The notes beneath the pieces are model-generated. The model had not been told where the DNA came from. It was given only the letters and a program-made list of their open reading frames with translations, and made no database searches. Source: Doryteuthis pealeii (lineage: Eukaryota > Mollusca > Cephalopoda > Myopsida > Loliginidae). Taken from it: a stretch of 64,000 nt of DNA. Positions 1 to 11,261 of this stretch are shown piece by piece (the stretch's first letter is position 1; the number at the start of each line of letters is the position of its first letter). The stretch lies in assembly GCA_023376005.1 (NCBI GenBank), contig CM042151.1, positions 77,481,510 through 77,545,509 of the forward strand. Reading direction: 5' to 3'. The translations under genes and the position numbers were made by a program.

Positions 1-83
1 TGTGTTATATGAAACGACAATAGCCTAATGGGTCAGCATCTATGGGCACACACGTTTTTTTTGTCCTCTTCCATCATCGGTAT

Positions 84-121
84 ATGGTGCCGCATCAACA
101 ATTTTGAAGTTTTCCATCATC
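84..121 (+). pseudogene. First-exon copy L1 (frameshifted)
   Basis: ATG GTG followed by a short frame, ending at a GTAAGT donor at 122. It is two bases shorter than the 40-nt partner at 17,101-17,140 and reads into TGA. The partner is intact, so this may be a sequencing deletion. Confidence 0.6.
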
Positions 122-980
122 GTAAGTACGCATTCTATTCTTAGTTCCGATTATTCTTTTCTTTTATTGTTAATTATCTCACAAAAACATTTCAATAAAA
201 TTGACAAAGTAATGCTAGTCACTGACCGAGAAGTAAACTGAATGCATAAGTGATCTTCTCGATCGACTCAAATAAATTCACCCGTGTATGACCAACAACA
301 AAATTAAATAAATAAATAGAATGAATAAATAAATAAATACAAACAAGCAATTCTATCATTTCGCAAAACAACCAAGTAAAATGTACAAGTAATTTTGGCA
401 TTGTCCAAAAATAATCATCAACTCATGAGCAATTTTCTATCGACTCAAATAAATTAACCAGTGATGAGAGGGGGTGGTGTAAACAAATGACAAATTTCTA
501 CATATCATAAGAAGAAATCGCAGAATGAGACATTTTATTTCTTCATTCTTAACATTCGGAATTGTCAGTAATAAACAAGCAAAGATTCCAACCACGTGTT
601 GAAGAAAAAAATAAAATAAAAAAATAAAGTCACCCGTGATGACCACTATAAATTCACCGTGATGACCAACCAACAAAATAGATAAATAAATAAACACAAA
701 CAAGCAATTCTATCATTTCGTAAAACATCCAAGTAAAATGTACAAGTAATGTTGGTCACTGTCCGAGAAATAAGCATAAACTCATGAGCGATCTTCTATC
801 GACTCAAATAAATTCACCAGTGATAAGCAAAAAAAAAAAAAAAAAAAAATGCAAAACAACTGACAAATTTCTTCATATCGTAAGAAAGAAAATCGGCAGA
901 ATGAGACATTTTATTTCTTCATTCTTAACAATTCAGAAATGGTCAAGTGATAAAAAAGCAACGATTTCAGCCACGTGCCG

Positions 981-1011
<31 letters not shown>

Positions 1012-1219
1012 ACAACACAACACACAAACACACACACAATAAAAAGAAGTATAACAAAGACAAATTTCAACATATATGAAGAAAATCTGCCGACTAAGAC
1101 TTTTTGTCATATTTAACTAATCTGGAAATTTCTAGGGATAAAGAAGCTAATATTTAAAAAAAAAAAAATGCGTTATATCAAAAATCAATTATTTTAACCA
1201 GACCGATAACTGAAATCTA

Positions 1220-1341
1220 TCAGCAGCAGTGACATAGAGCGCATGCGTTAGATGTAACGGTTATAGCTTAACCGTTTATCATTCGCTATTCAGCGTTCAT
1301 AGGGTCACATGTATTTTTTGTCCTCTTCCATTATCATCGGT
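1220..1341 (+). promoter_or_regulatory. Conserved promoter-like block upstream of first exon L2
   Basis: About 120 bp that recurs ahead of every first exon. It contains GCGCATGCG at 1,239-1,248 (core of the NRF-1 consensus), a TAACGG..TTA segment, cattcgctattcagc and a pyrimidine stretch gtcctcttcc just before the start codon. No TATA box is seen. The equivalent block in copy L3 has the full palindrome GCGCATGCGC at 1,955-1,964. Calling it a promoter is inference from position and conservation. Confidence 0.45.
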
Positions 1342-1381
1342 ATGGCGCATCACATCAACAGTTGAAAGTTTTCCCACAATC
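1342..1381 (+). pseudogene. First-exon copy L2 (stop codon, donor changed)
   Basis: Forty-nt exon copy beginning ATG GCG CAT. It has TGA at codon 8, shared with the right-arm partner at 15,838-15,877. The donor reads GAGAGT here but GTGAGT in the partner. Confidence 0.6.
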
Positions 1382-2057
1382 GAGAGTACGCTTTCTATAC
1401 TAACTTGTATTTATTCTTTCTCATCGAACGTTTATCATCTCACAAAACATTTAAATAATATATACAAGTAATGTTGGTCATTGTCCGAGAAGTAAACAGG
1501 AATGCATAAGTGATCTTCTCGAATCGACTCAAATAAATTCACCAGTGGTGACCAACCAACAAATACAATTTATAGAAATAAACAAAAAAAGGAAGAAAAG
1601 AAAAACAAGTGACATTTCTACATATCGTAAGAAAGAAAATCGGCAGAATGAGATATTTTATTTCTTCATTCTTAACCATTCAGAAATTGTCAAGTGATAA
1701 ACAAGCAACTACTCCAACCACGTGGCGAAAAAAAACAATAACAACAAAAACACAACAATCAAACAAAAGAAGTATAACAAAGACAAATTTCAACATATAT
1801 GAAGAAAATCTGCTGTCTGAGACATTTGTTTATTTTTCATATTTAACCATTCTGTAAAAAGCTGCGACTCAAATTAAAAAAAAATGCAATGTATAAAAAA
1901 TCTCTATTATCATAACCAGACCGATAACTGAAATCTGCAACGGTGACAGATAGAGCGCATGCGCTAGATGTAACGGTTATTGTTAACGGGTCATCATTCG
2001 TTATTCAGCATTCATGGGGGTCACACGTATTTTTTGTCCTCTTCCATTATTATCGGT

Positions 2058-2097
2058 ATAGCGCATCGCGCCAACAGTTGGAAGTTTTCCCATCATC
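2058..2097 (+). pseudogene. First-exon copy L3 (ATA instead of ATG)
   Basis: Forty-nt exon copy with an intact GTAAGT donor. The start codon is ATA, as in the partner at 15,121-15,160, so it may serve only as a non-coding leader exon. Confidence 0.6.
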
Positions 2098-2175
2098 GTA
2101 AGTATGCTTTCTATTCTAACTTGTGATTATTCTTTTTCTTTTAATGTTTATTATCTCACAAAACATGTAAATAAA

Positions 2176-2259
2176 AATAGACAAGTAATGCTAGTCACTG
2201 ACCGAGAAGTAAGCATATGAATGCATAAGTCAGTGACTAGCATTACTTGTCTATTTTAA
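2176..2259. repeat. Short inverted repeat inside left arm
   Basis: 29-bp arms (2,176-2,204 and 2,231-2,259) are exact reverse complements around a 26-bp loop. The right arm has about 140 bp of ordinary repeat sequence at this place instead, so this is a local foldback rearrangement specific to the left arm. Confidence 0.8.
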
Positions 2260-2286
2260 TAATATATTCACCAGTGATAAGCAAAA

Positions 2287-2316
2287 AGAAGAAGAAGAAG
2301 AAGAAGAAGAAGAAAA
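2287..2316 (+). repeat. (GAA)n microsatellite
   Basis: Runs of aag/gaa, mirrored as (TTC)n near 14,768-14,786 in the right arm. Confidence 0.9.
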
Positions 2317-2789
2317 AAAAAAAGAAAATCAAATCACAAATTTCTTCATATCGTAAGAAAGAAAATCGGCAGAATAAGCCATTTTATTTCTTCATTCTTA
2401 ACAATTCAGAAATGGTAAAGTGATAAAAAAGCAACGATTCCAGCCACGTGCTGAATAAAAAAACACAACAAAAATACACACACACACAATATAAAAAGAA
2501 GTATAACAAAGACAAATTTCAACATACATGAAGAAAATCTGCCGACTAAGACTTTTTGTCATAATTAACTAATCTGAAAATGTCTTGTGATAAAGAAGGT
2601 AATATTTAAAAAAAAATGCATTATATCAGAAATCAATTATTTTAACCGACCGATAACTGAAATATATCAGCAGCAGTGATAGATATAGCGCATGCGTTAG
2701 ATGTAACGGTTATAGCTTAACGGGTCATCATTCGCTATTCAGCATTCATGGGGTCACACGTATTTTTTGTCCTCTTCCATTATCATCGT

Positions 2790-2828
2790 ATGGCGCATCG
2801 GATCAACAGTTGAAGTTTTCCCATAATC
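2790..2828 (+). pseudogene. First-exon copy L4 (1-nt deletion)
   Basis: Starts ATG GCG CAT CGG and ends at a GTGAGT donor. It is 39 nt rather than 40 because one G is missing from TTGGAAG. The right-arm partner (14,249-14,288) is intact. Confidence 0.6.
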
Positions 2829-3362
2829 GTGAGTATTTATTCTTTCTCATTTAACGTTTATTATCTCACAACACATTTAAATAAGATATACAAGTTATGT
2901 TGGGTATTGCCCGAGAAGTAAACATGAATGCATAAGTGATCTTCTCGAATCGACTCAAATAAATTAATCAGTGGTGACTAACCAACAAATACAATTTATA
3001 GAAATAAACAAAAATAGAAGAAGAAAATCGGCAGAATGAGATATTTTATTTCTTCATTCTTAACCATTCAGAAATTGTCAAGTGATAAACAAGCAACTAC
3101 TCCAACCACGTGGCGAAAAAAAAAAACAACTACAAAAACACAACAATCAAACAAAAGAAGTATAACAAAGACAAATTTCAACATATATATGCAAAGTATA
3201 AAAATCACTATTATGTTAACCCGACCGATAACTGAAATCTGCAGCAGTGACAGATAGAGCGCATCCGCTAGAAGTAACGGTTATAGGTTAACGGGTCATC
3301 ATTCGCTATTCCGCATTCATAGGGGTCACACGTATTTTTTGTCCTCTTCCATTATCATCGGT

Positions 3363-3402
3363 ATGGCGAATCGCATCAACAATTGGAAGTTTTCCCACAA
3401 TC
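3363..3402 (+). CDS. Putative coding first exon L5
   Basis: Forty nt with an open frame, MANRINNWKFSHN plus one base, followed directly by GTAAGT. The leftover C joins the AT at the start of the exon at 4,909 to make CAT, so the frame continues into that exon's ATG GAC. It is identical in coding sense to the right-arm copy at 13,596-13,635. No protein family was recognised. Confidence 0.55.
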
Positions 3403-3757
3403 GTAAGTACGCTTTCTATACTAACTTGTATTTTTTCTTTCTAATTTAACTTTTATTATCTTACAAAACATTTTAATAAGATATACAAGTAATGCTGGTG
3501 ATTGTCCGAGAAGTAAACATGAATGCATAAGTGATCTTCTCGAATCGACTCAAATAAATTCACCAGTGGTGACCAACCAACAAAAAAGAATAAAATAAAA
3601 TAAAAAAAGCAAAAACAGGGACAAATTTCTGTATATCATAAGAAAGAAAATCGGCAGAATGAGACTTAAAAAAAAAATTCTTACCCATTTTGAAATTGTC
3701 AAGTGATAAACAAGCAACTACTCCAACCATGTGGCAAAAAAAAAAAAAAAACAATCA

Positions 3758-3783
3758 AAACACACACACACACACACACACAC

Positions 3784-3818
<35 letters not shown>
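3758..3818 (+). repeat. (AC)n microsatellite
   Basis: Long CA-repeat with one interruption. The mirror copy is (TG)n at 13,183-13,240, with interruptions in different places, so the arms have diverged or were sequenced differently here. Confidence 0.95.
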
Positions 3819-3821
<3 letters not shown>

Positions 3822-4320
3822 AACAAATACAAATTTCAACATATATGAAGGAAATCTGCGGACTAAGACATTTTTAAGAAGTTTTCTCACGATTATGAGT
3901 ACGACATACTTAACGTTTATCATCTCAAAAAACATTTAAATAAGATGTAGAAGTAATGTTGGTCACTTTCCGAGGAGTAAACATGGACTCATGAACGATC
4001 TTCTATCGATTCAAATAAATTCACCAGTGATGACCAGCCAACAAAAAAAAAAAAGAAAGAAAAACAAGTGACAAATTTCTACATATTGTAAGAAATAAAA
4101 TTTAAATTTAAATTTAAATAAGATGTACAAGTAATGATGGGCACTGTCTGAGATGTAAGCCTGAACTCATAAGTGATCTTCTAACGACTCAAATAAACAC
4201 ACCAGTGATTACCAACCAACAAAAACCTACGTTTATCAATTCTATGTGGACCAGGAACAACTTACATTCATTTCGTACAGAGCAGATAATTTGCTATATA
4301 CATATGCATAAAGGAAAATT

Positions 4321-4513
4321 TGGTTATTTCCTATAAGTCTAGAATAAACAAAGGGGAATCACTCTTGACTGATAAATTATTTATTTATTTATTCATTGAT
4401 CTACTAGGAAAAAAGAAGACGGGGTTAGGGTTAGTATAATGGGGAAATAAATAAATAGTTTATCAGTCAAGAGTGGTTCCCCTTTGTTTATGTTAGACTT
4501 ATAGGAAATAACC
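4321..4513. repeat. Foldback element within left arm
   Basis: Arms of about 67 bp (4,321-4,388 and 4,447-4,513) are near-perfect reverse complements around a spacer containing ggggttagggttag. The same structure is at about 12,494-12,676 in the right arm. It resembles a small foldback MITE; no target-site duplication was identified. Confidence 0.75.
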
Positions 4514-4908
4514 AAAAACAAAAAAAACAAAATACAAAAGGAAATCTGCCGGATACTTTAAAAATGACACCTTCCGTAAAAGAAGATATTTAGTAGTCAT
4601 CTTCTTCTAGAAGTAAGTACACTTTTGAAACATTTTTATAATTAACCATTCTGTAATTTTTTAGGGATCAACATGCCACGACTCCATTTTTCGGTAATTA
4701 TTCAGCATGGACGGATTTTTGCAATATCAATACAAACAGTTGTTACAGCCTATTCAACTGAAATTGATTTTCTTATACCTTTCAAATGATTTTAATTGCT
4801 TTCGTTAAATTGAAATGTTATGCAATCAGTATAGATGAAAGCCTTTCATGTAATAAATAATGTTATATATTTCTGTATTTTCACTAACTCCTTCTCTTCT
4901 CTCCCCAG

Positions 4909-5031
4909 ATATGGACAATGAAAATAATCTGAATTCAAAACCTGAGGAGTGTTATTCCGTGAAGCTGTGGAACCCTGAGTGTAGATCAAAAGGATTACAT
5001 TGAAAGGACAAGACTACATCTTTTGTGTGTG
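4909..5031 (+). pseudogene. Coding exon 2, left-arm copy (1-nt insertion)
   Basis: A pyrimidine-rich tract ending ctctccccag precedes the exon and gtgagtag follows it, a clean acceptor and donor. The reading frame starts ATG GAC AAT GAA at 4,911. An extra base in ggattacattg, where the right arm has ggatccattg, shifts the frame to a TGA, so this copy cannot encode the full 40 codons as written. The difference is one base against an otherwise almost identical partner, so a sequencing error is as likely as a real mutation. Confidence 0.65.
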
Positions 5032-5354
5032 GTGAGTAGCATATTGTTTTATTAAACTACATTTTTGGTATGAAAACCATTATTTTTCTCTTCTATGAAT
5101 TTTACACTTTTTACATTATTACTTTTAAATAGCCTCTATATTGTTTGTATGTTCATATGTCTATATAGGAAAGTTTATATTTTTATATGTAAATTGCCTC
5201 AGTTTTAAGTTTATGGCGATATGTCTATCGAAAATTAGTCATCTTTTAAAAGTCTTATTAAATTTATTGCATATAAATGAACACTATGATTTGTCTAAAG
5301 CTATATGTTGATAAAAAGCATTGTATGAATAGTCAATCTTTTCTGTCTATGGCT

Positions 5355-5775
5355 TAGGCCCTTACTTAAAGAGCGGTCGTTGAGACCCCTCTGATCAATC
5401 GGCTGGTTACTTCAAGCCCTAACACCTATATGATTGTCTCAGCCCTATTGCCCTTATGGCAAGCCCCAACCCTTTTTATTATATATGTGCTAGAAGGCGG
5501 TGACTAAGGGTCTTCATGTCCTGGGAATGACGTTAAACTGATGGTGATCCGGTTTTGGAGGTCTGGGGAATGTGGAGCACCCTTTCATCACCATTGCTCC
5601 CTGGTCCACTCTGACCCGGAGTGGTAGTACCTGTTAGGGTCCCATCTATGGGTTAAATAGAAAAATGTGTTTAGAATATAAATTGAATAAAGAAATTTAT
5701 TTCAAAAGTTTGTAGGCATTAAATGACCCACCGAGGTTGGTATGCCATAAAACAAACAAACAAACAAACAAACAA
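5355..5775 (-). mobile_element. Dispersed repeat family R, copy 1
   Basis: About 420 bp. Recognised by ccgattgatcagagggg (reverse), the string ccgggtcagagtggacc, ctatttaacccatagatgg and a (CAAA)n end. Other copies lie at 11,262-11,660, 29,425-29,700, 40,278-40,475, 51,650-52,075 and 52,695-53,225. The terminal (CAAA)n suggests retroposition. No coding capacity. Confidence 0.75.
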
Positions 5776-5807
5776 CTGTCTATGGCTAAAAGCCTTATAA
5801 CATATAT

Positions 5808-5828
5808 TGTATATATATATATATATAT
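5808..5828. repeat. (TA)n microsatellite at SINE end
   Basis: Short TA run at the 3' side of the SINE B copy that follows. Other SINE B copies (11,215 and 57,150) also abut TA runs. Confidence 0.8.
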
Positions 5829-5832
5829 TTAC

Positions 5833-6113
5833 CAACCCCTCCACACGAGCAGGATGTGACACGAGGTCAATTTCTTAAGCGGAGTTTAACAGGTTTGAAT
5901 TCAGAGTTTTCCTTCCACTAGACTGGTTACCTAGGCAAGGCTAAAGAGTCCAGTCTGTCCTACTATTTACCCATAGCTGGAGGGGAGGTAGAATTCATAC
6001 CTTTCCCAAGAGTATTAGCGCTAAGTGAAATGCAATTACCACGTCCAGGATTTGAACTCGGGGCGACGAGTCCATTTCCTATGACTTTAACCATTACACC
6101 ACACGCTCCCTAC
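5833..6113 (-). mobile_element. tRNA-derived SINE family B, copy 1
   Basis: About 285 bp. On the minus strand it begins with a tRNA-like head: A-box-like gtgtaatggttaaagtc and B-box-like gagttcaaatcct. The body contains cctaggtaaccagtct and ends near gtgtcacatcctgctcg. It is mirrored at 10,931-11,215. These are internal Pol III promoter elements of a retroposon, not a working tRNA gene. Confidence 0.85.
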
Positions 6114-6119
6114 ATATAT

Positions 6120-7270
6120 TGTATATAGATGGCATCATATTTGCAACTATGGATTTATATAGAAAATCGTTACGTTCCTTATGTATGAATGACCTCACTT
6201 TTGTGCAACAAGCCATAGATCTATGGAAAAGATATTTTAAAATCCTTATTACTTACAATGCATATAAATGGCTTCAATTTTGTGTGAGTGGTTCTATGTC
6301 TATCTGAAATATTTCTGTTTGCAAGTCATATAAAAGAAATTACATATGAATGCCCAACCGCTATGCCTATGGTTATATATCTATAGAAAAATGATTATGA
6401 AAAAATCTCATTAATATACTGTATATAATTTGGCTGTATTTTGCAAGTGTAGCTATATATGTATCGAGTCTTTTAATTGAATCAAATTTAATTCTTCATC
6501 GACATATGATCATAGATCACTTAGTAGATAGGTGCCATTTTTATGTAATGAGACTTAATTAAATCAAATTCATTTCTTCATCTACAAATGATTATAGCTA
6601 ACAGAATAGATTGAATCCATGTTTTAAATAAAAACTTAAATTTCATCACCATATGATCATACATAAAAATAATGTCACTTATTTATGCTCTGTGCAATAA
6701 ACAATTTTCTCCATCATATGCATTTAGAAAAGAAAGATAAATCGTTTCTATGCTATGTATGTAGTAAGTCATTTAATTAAATCAAAATTCAATTCTTCAT
6801 CAACATTGTCATAGCTCACATAGTAGAGAGAAAGCCATTCTATGCTATTGTCATAGCTCACATAGTAGAGAGAAGCCATTTCTATGAAATGTAAGTCATA
6901 AGATTTTAATTAAATCAAATTCAATTCTTCATCAACATATGCCCTTAGGTTATATAATAGAGAGTGGCCATTTCTATGCAGTGTATTTAATAATATTTTA
7001 ATTAAATCAAATCCAAATCTTTATCAACATATTATCAGAGCTCACATGGGTAGAGAGAGACCATTTTTATGAATGTATGTAATAAGAATTTTAATTAAAT
7101 TAAATTAAATTTTTCATCAGCATATAACCTTAGGTTATATGGTAAAGAGAGAGGCCATTTCTATGCAGTATATTTAATAAGTTTTTAAATAAATCGATCC
7201 AAATCTTCATCAGCATAAGTAAAATTCAAATCATCAATGTAAGATCATAGATCACATAATAGAGAGGCAA
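6120..7270. repeat. AT-rich degenerate tandem repeats, left arm
   Basis: No gene is seen. Loosely periodic copies of a segment with aattcttcatcaacata, catagctcacatagtagaga and ttttaattaaatcaaat recur every 110-130 bp. The mirror copy occupies about 9,720-10,910. Confidence 0.6.
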
Positions 7271-7289
7271 TTTTTTCATACAAGATTAA

Positions 7290-8455
7290 TATAAATTCTA
7301 CATTTGAAAGCATCTCTCTTGTATGTGTTCGCATATGCTCCAGCAAATTTAATTAAACACATTTCTACATTTGAAGGCATCTTTATATATGTTCCCATAT
7401 ATAATCCCAAATTTAATTTTGATACAAGAATCAAAAAAATCATCCTTTGAAGGCATCTCTCTTCTGTGTGTTCGCATATGCTCAACCAAATTTAATTTTT
7501 GATAAAGAATAAATGAAATTATACATTTGAAGGCATCTCTCATCTATGTGCGCATATGCTCCACCAAATTTAATTTTGATAAAGAATAAATCAAAATTAT
7601 ACATTTGAAGGCATCTCACTTCTTTGTGTTCGCATATGCTCACCAAATTTAATTTTTGATGAAGAATAAATCAAAATTCATCCATTGAAGCAATCTCTCG
7701 TCTATGTGTTCGCATATGCTCCACCAAATTTAATTTTTGATACAAGATTAATCAAAATTCACATTTGAAGGCATCTCGCTTTTATGTGTTCGCATATGCT
7801 CCACCAAATTTAATTTTTGATTAAGAATAAATCAAAATTATACATTTGAAGGCATCTCTCTTCTATGTGTTCGCATATGCTCCACCAAATTTAATTTTTG
7901 ATGAAGAATAAATCAAAATTCACATTTGAAGGCATCTCTCTTCTATGTGTTCGCATATGCGCCACCAATTTAATTTGTGATGAAGAATGAATCAAAATTC
8001 TACATTTGAAGGCATCTCTCTTCTATGTGTTCGCATATGCTCCACCAATTTAATTTTTGATGAAGAATAAATAAAATTCTACATTTGAAGGCATCTCTCT
8101 ACTATGTGTTCGCATATGCTCCACCAAATTTAATTTTTGATGGAGAATAAATAAAATTTTACATTTGAAGGCATCTCTCTTCTATGTGTTCGCATATGCT
8201 CCACCAAATTTTAATTTTTGATACAAGATTAATCAAATTCTACATTTGAAGGTATCTCTCTTCTATGTGTTCGCATATGCTCCACCAAATTTAATTTTTG
8301 ATGAAGAATGAATCCAAATTCACATTTGAAGGCATCTCTCTTCTATGTGTTCGCATATGCTCCACCAAATTTGATTTTTGACAAGATTAATCAAAATTGA
8401 TACTTTAAAGGCATCTCTCATCTATGTGTTCGCATATGCTCCACAAATTAATTTT
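7290..8455 (-). pseudogene. Decayed C2H2 zinc-finger array, left arm (~15 units)
   Basis: About 15 tandem units of near 80 bp. On the minus strand each reads through EHMRTHRREMPSK. This fits the C2H2 finger: L-x2-H-x3-H, then a seven-residue linker with E and P where TGEKP places them, followed by Cys. The preceding segment resembles C-x3-F-x5-L (for example NFDLFFIKKLNL). A functional C2H2 unit is 84 bp; these are about 4 bp short, always around the CxxC segment, so the frame breaks in every unit. The array is therefore a pseudogenic satellite of zinc-finger origin. Consistent shortening across units argues that the loss preceded amplification. Confidence 0.75.
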
Positions 8456-8461
8456 TTGATA

Positions 8462-9720
8462 GAAGAGAAGACCTTCAAATGTGAATTTTGATTAATCTTG
8501 TTTATCAAAATTAATTGGTGGAGCATATGCGAACACAGATGAGAGATGGCCTTTAAAGTATCAATTTTGCATTAATCTTGTAGCAAATCAATTTGGTGGA
8601 GCATATGCGAACACATAGAAGAGAGATTCCTTCAAATGTAATTTTTGGATCATTTCTTCATCAAAATTAAATGGTGGAGCATATAGCGAAACATAGAAGA
8701 CGGGAGGATTTTAAAACCTTCCAAAAATGTGTAGAAAATTTTTGGGGGGGGATTATCTGTATCCAAAAATTAAATTTGGTGCGAGCATATGCGAACACAT
8801 AGAAGAGGATGGCCTTCAAATAGTTAAAATTTTTATTTATTCTCCATAAAAATAAAATTTGGTGGAGCATATGCGAAAACATAGTAGAGATGCACTCAAA
8901 TGTAAATTTTTATTCATTTCTTCATCAAAAAACTAAAATTAAATTTGGGGGAAGCATATGCGAACACATAGAAGAGAATGCCTTCAAATGTTTAGGAATT
9001 TTGATTCATTCTTTCATCACAAATTAAATGTGGTTGGCGGCATATGCGAACACATAGAAGAGATCCTTCAAATGTTGAATTTTGATTTATTCTTCATCAA
9101 AAAATTAATTTGGTTGGACATTATGCGAAACATAGAAGAGAGATGCTTCAAATGTATAATTTTGTTTATCTTAATCAAAAATTAAATTTGGGGAGCATTA
9201 TGCGAACACATAAGCGAAATGCCTTCAAAATGTGAATTTTGAAATTCTTGTATTCAAAAATTAAATTTGGTGAGCAGTTCGAACAATAGAAACAGAGCAT
9301 TGCTTCAATGGATGAATTTTGATTTATTTCATCAAAAATTAAATTTGGTAGAGCATATGCGACACAAAGAAGTGAGATGCCTTCAAATGTAAATTTTTGT
9401 GATTTATTCTTTCAAAAATTAGAATTTGGGGAGCATATGGCAAGCACATAGCTGAGAGATGCTTCAATGTATTAATTTCTTTATTCTTTATCAAAAATAA
9501 ATTGTGGATATGAGCATATTGCGAAACACAAAGAAGAGAGATTGCCTTCAAAGGATGATTTTTTTTTTCTTGTATCAAAACATTAAATTTGGATTATATA
9601 GGGACTATATAAGATGCCTTCAATATGGAAACTTGTTTTAGTTAAAATTTTGCTGGAGCTGCGAACGAACACATACAAGAGAGATGCTTTCAAATTGTAG
9701 AATTTATATTTAATCTTGTA
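8462..9720 (+). pseudogene. Decayed C2H2 zinc-finger array, right arm
   Basis: Mirror image of the left-arm array, read on the plus strand: gcatatgcgaacacatagaagagagatg recurs in degraded form about every 80-95 bp. Traces such as MRTHRREC and NFDLFFIKKL are visible. Indels and substitutions are much denser than in the left arm, and unit lengths are irregular, yet sequence beyond about 9,720 again matches the left arm closely. This local drop in quality just after the turn is what low-accuracy second-strand reads would give, though rapid decay cannot be excluded. Confidence 0.7.
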
Positions 9721-10910
9721 TGAAAATTGCCGTCTCGTCTATTATGTGATCTATGATCTACATTGATGAATGTGAAGTTTACTCATGCTGAATAAGATTT
9801 GGTATCTGATTTATTTAAATTTCATTAAATATCACGGCATAGAAATGCGCCCTCTTCTTCTTTACTCATATAACCGTAAGGTTCATATGCTGATGAAAAA
9901 ATTTAATTTAATTTAATAAAAGTCTTATTACATAACACTCATAAATGGTCTCTCTCTACCCATGTGAAGCTCTGATAATATGTTGATAAAGATTTTGGAT
10001 TTGATTTAATTAAAAATTATTAAATAGCACTGCATAGAAATGGCCACTCTCTATATATAACCTAAGGCATATGTTGATGTAAAGAATGAATTTGATTTAT
10101 TACAAATCTTATGACTTACATTTCATTAGAAATGGTCTCTTACTATGTGAGCTATGACAAATATGGATGAAGAATTGATTTGATTAATTAAAGACTTACT
10201 ACATACTAGCATAGAAATGGCTTCTCTCTACTATGTGAGCTATGACAATATGTTTGATGAAGAATTGAATTTGATTTAATTAAATGACTTACTACAGATA
10301 GCATAGGAACGATTTATCTTTCTTTTCTAAATGCATATGATGGAGAAAATTGTTTATTGCACAGAGCATAAATAAGTGACATTATTTTCATGTCATGATC
10401 ATATGGTGATGAAATTTAAGTTTGATTTAAAACATGGATTCATTATTCTGTTAGCTATAAATCAGTTTGTAATGAAGAAATGAATTGATTTAATAAGTCT
10501 CATTACATAAAGTGGACCTATCTACTAGTGATCTATGATCATATGTCGATGAAGAATTAAATTTGATTCAATTAAAAGACTCGATACATATATAGATACA
10601 CTTGCCAAAATACAGCCAAATTATATACAGTATATTAATGAGATTTTTCATAATCATTTTTCTATAGATATATAACCATAGGCATAGCGGTGGGCATTCA
10701 TATGTAATTCTTTTATATGACTTTCAAGCAGAAATATTTCAGATAGACATAGAACCACTCACACAAATTGAAGCCATTTATATGCATTGTAAGTAATAAG
10801 GATTTTAAAATATCTTTTCCATAGATCTATGCTTGTTGCACAAAGTGAGGTCATTCATAATAAGGAACGTAACGATTTCTATATAAATCCATAGTTGCAA
10901 TATGATGCCA
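9720..10910. repeat. AT-rich degenerate tandem repeats, right arm
   Basis: Reverse complement of about 6,120-7,270. Nothing coding is seen. Confidence 0.6.
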
Positions 10911-10930
10911 TCTATATACAATATATGTAA

Positions 10931-11215
10931 GGAGCGCGTGGTGTAATGGTTAAAGTCATAGGAAATGGACTCGTCGCCCCGAGTTCAAATCCTGGACGTG
11001 GTAATTGCATTTCACTTAGCGCTAATACCCTTGGGAAAGGTATGAGTTCTACATCCCCTCCAGCTATAAGTAAATAGTAGGGCAGACTGGGCTCTTTAAC
11101 CTTGCCTAGGTAACCAGTCTAGGAGAAGGAAAACTCTGAATTCAAACCTGTTAAACTCCGCTTAAGAAATTTACCTTGTGTCACATCCTGCTCGTGCGGA
11201 GGGGTTGGTAAATAT
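10931..11215 (+). mobile_element. tRNA-derived SINE family B, copy 2 (right arm)
   Basis: Plus-strand mirror of the SINE at 5,833-6,113, with the tRNA-like head at 10,931-11,005 (gtgtaatggttaaagtc, gagttcaaatcct), body to gtgtcacatcctgctcg and a trailing TA run. It belongs to the inverted duplication, not to an independent insertion. Confidence 0.85.
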
Positions 11216-11261
11216 ATATATATACAATATATGTTATAAGGCTTTTAGCCATAGACAGTTG

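Larger units (their letters stand above)
1..3960 (+). repeat. Left-arm tandem array of promoter/first-exon units
   Basis: Long direct repeats with starts about 580-1,250 bp apart. Each unit contains a block with a GCATGCG core, the string gtcctcttccattat, a short exon and a GT donor, then AT-rich sequence with A-runs or CA-runs and a recurrent segment containing gatcttctcgaatcgactca. Five recognisable exon copies lie near 84, 1,342, 2,058, 2,790 and 3,363; a truncated sixth is near 3,875-3,900. Several copies carry small deletions that the right-arm partners lack. Confidence 0.85.

Noticed and set aside
3699..3939. Frames encoding CVCVCV or THTHTH runs
   Set aside because: Translations of a CA microsatellite; the same applies at 13,060-13,341 and 56,436-56,888.
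4421..4436. Interstitial telomere repeat
   Set aside because: Only two TTAGGG units in the loop of a foldback element; too short to support a telomeric origin.
7290..8455. CRISPR-like or plain satellite array
   Set aside because: The 80-bp unit has the complete C2H2 residue spacing on the minus strand, so zinc-finger origin explains it better.
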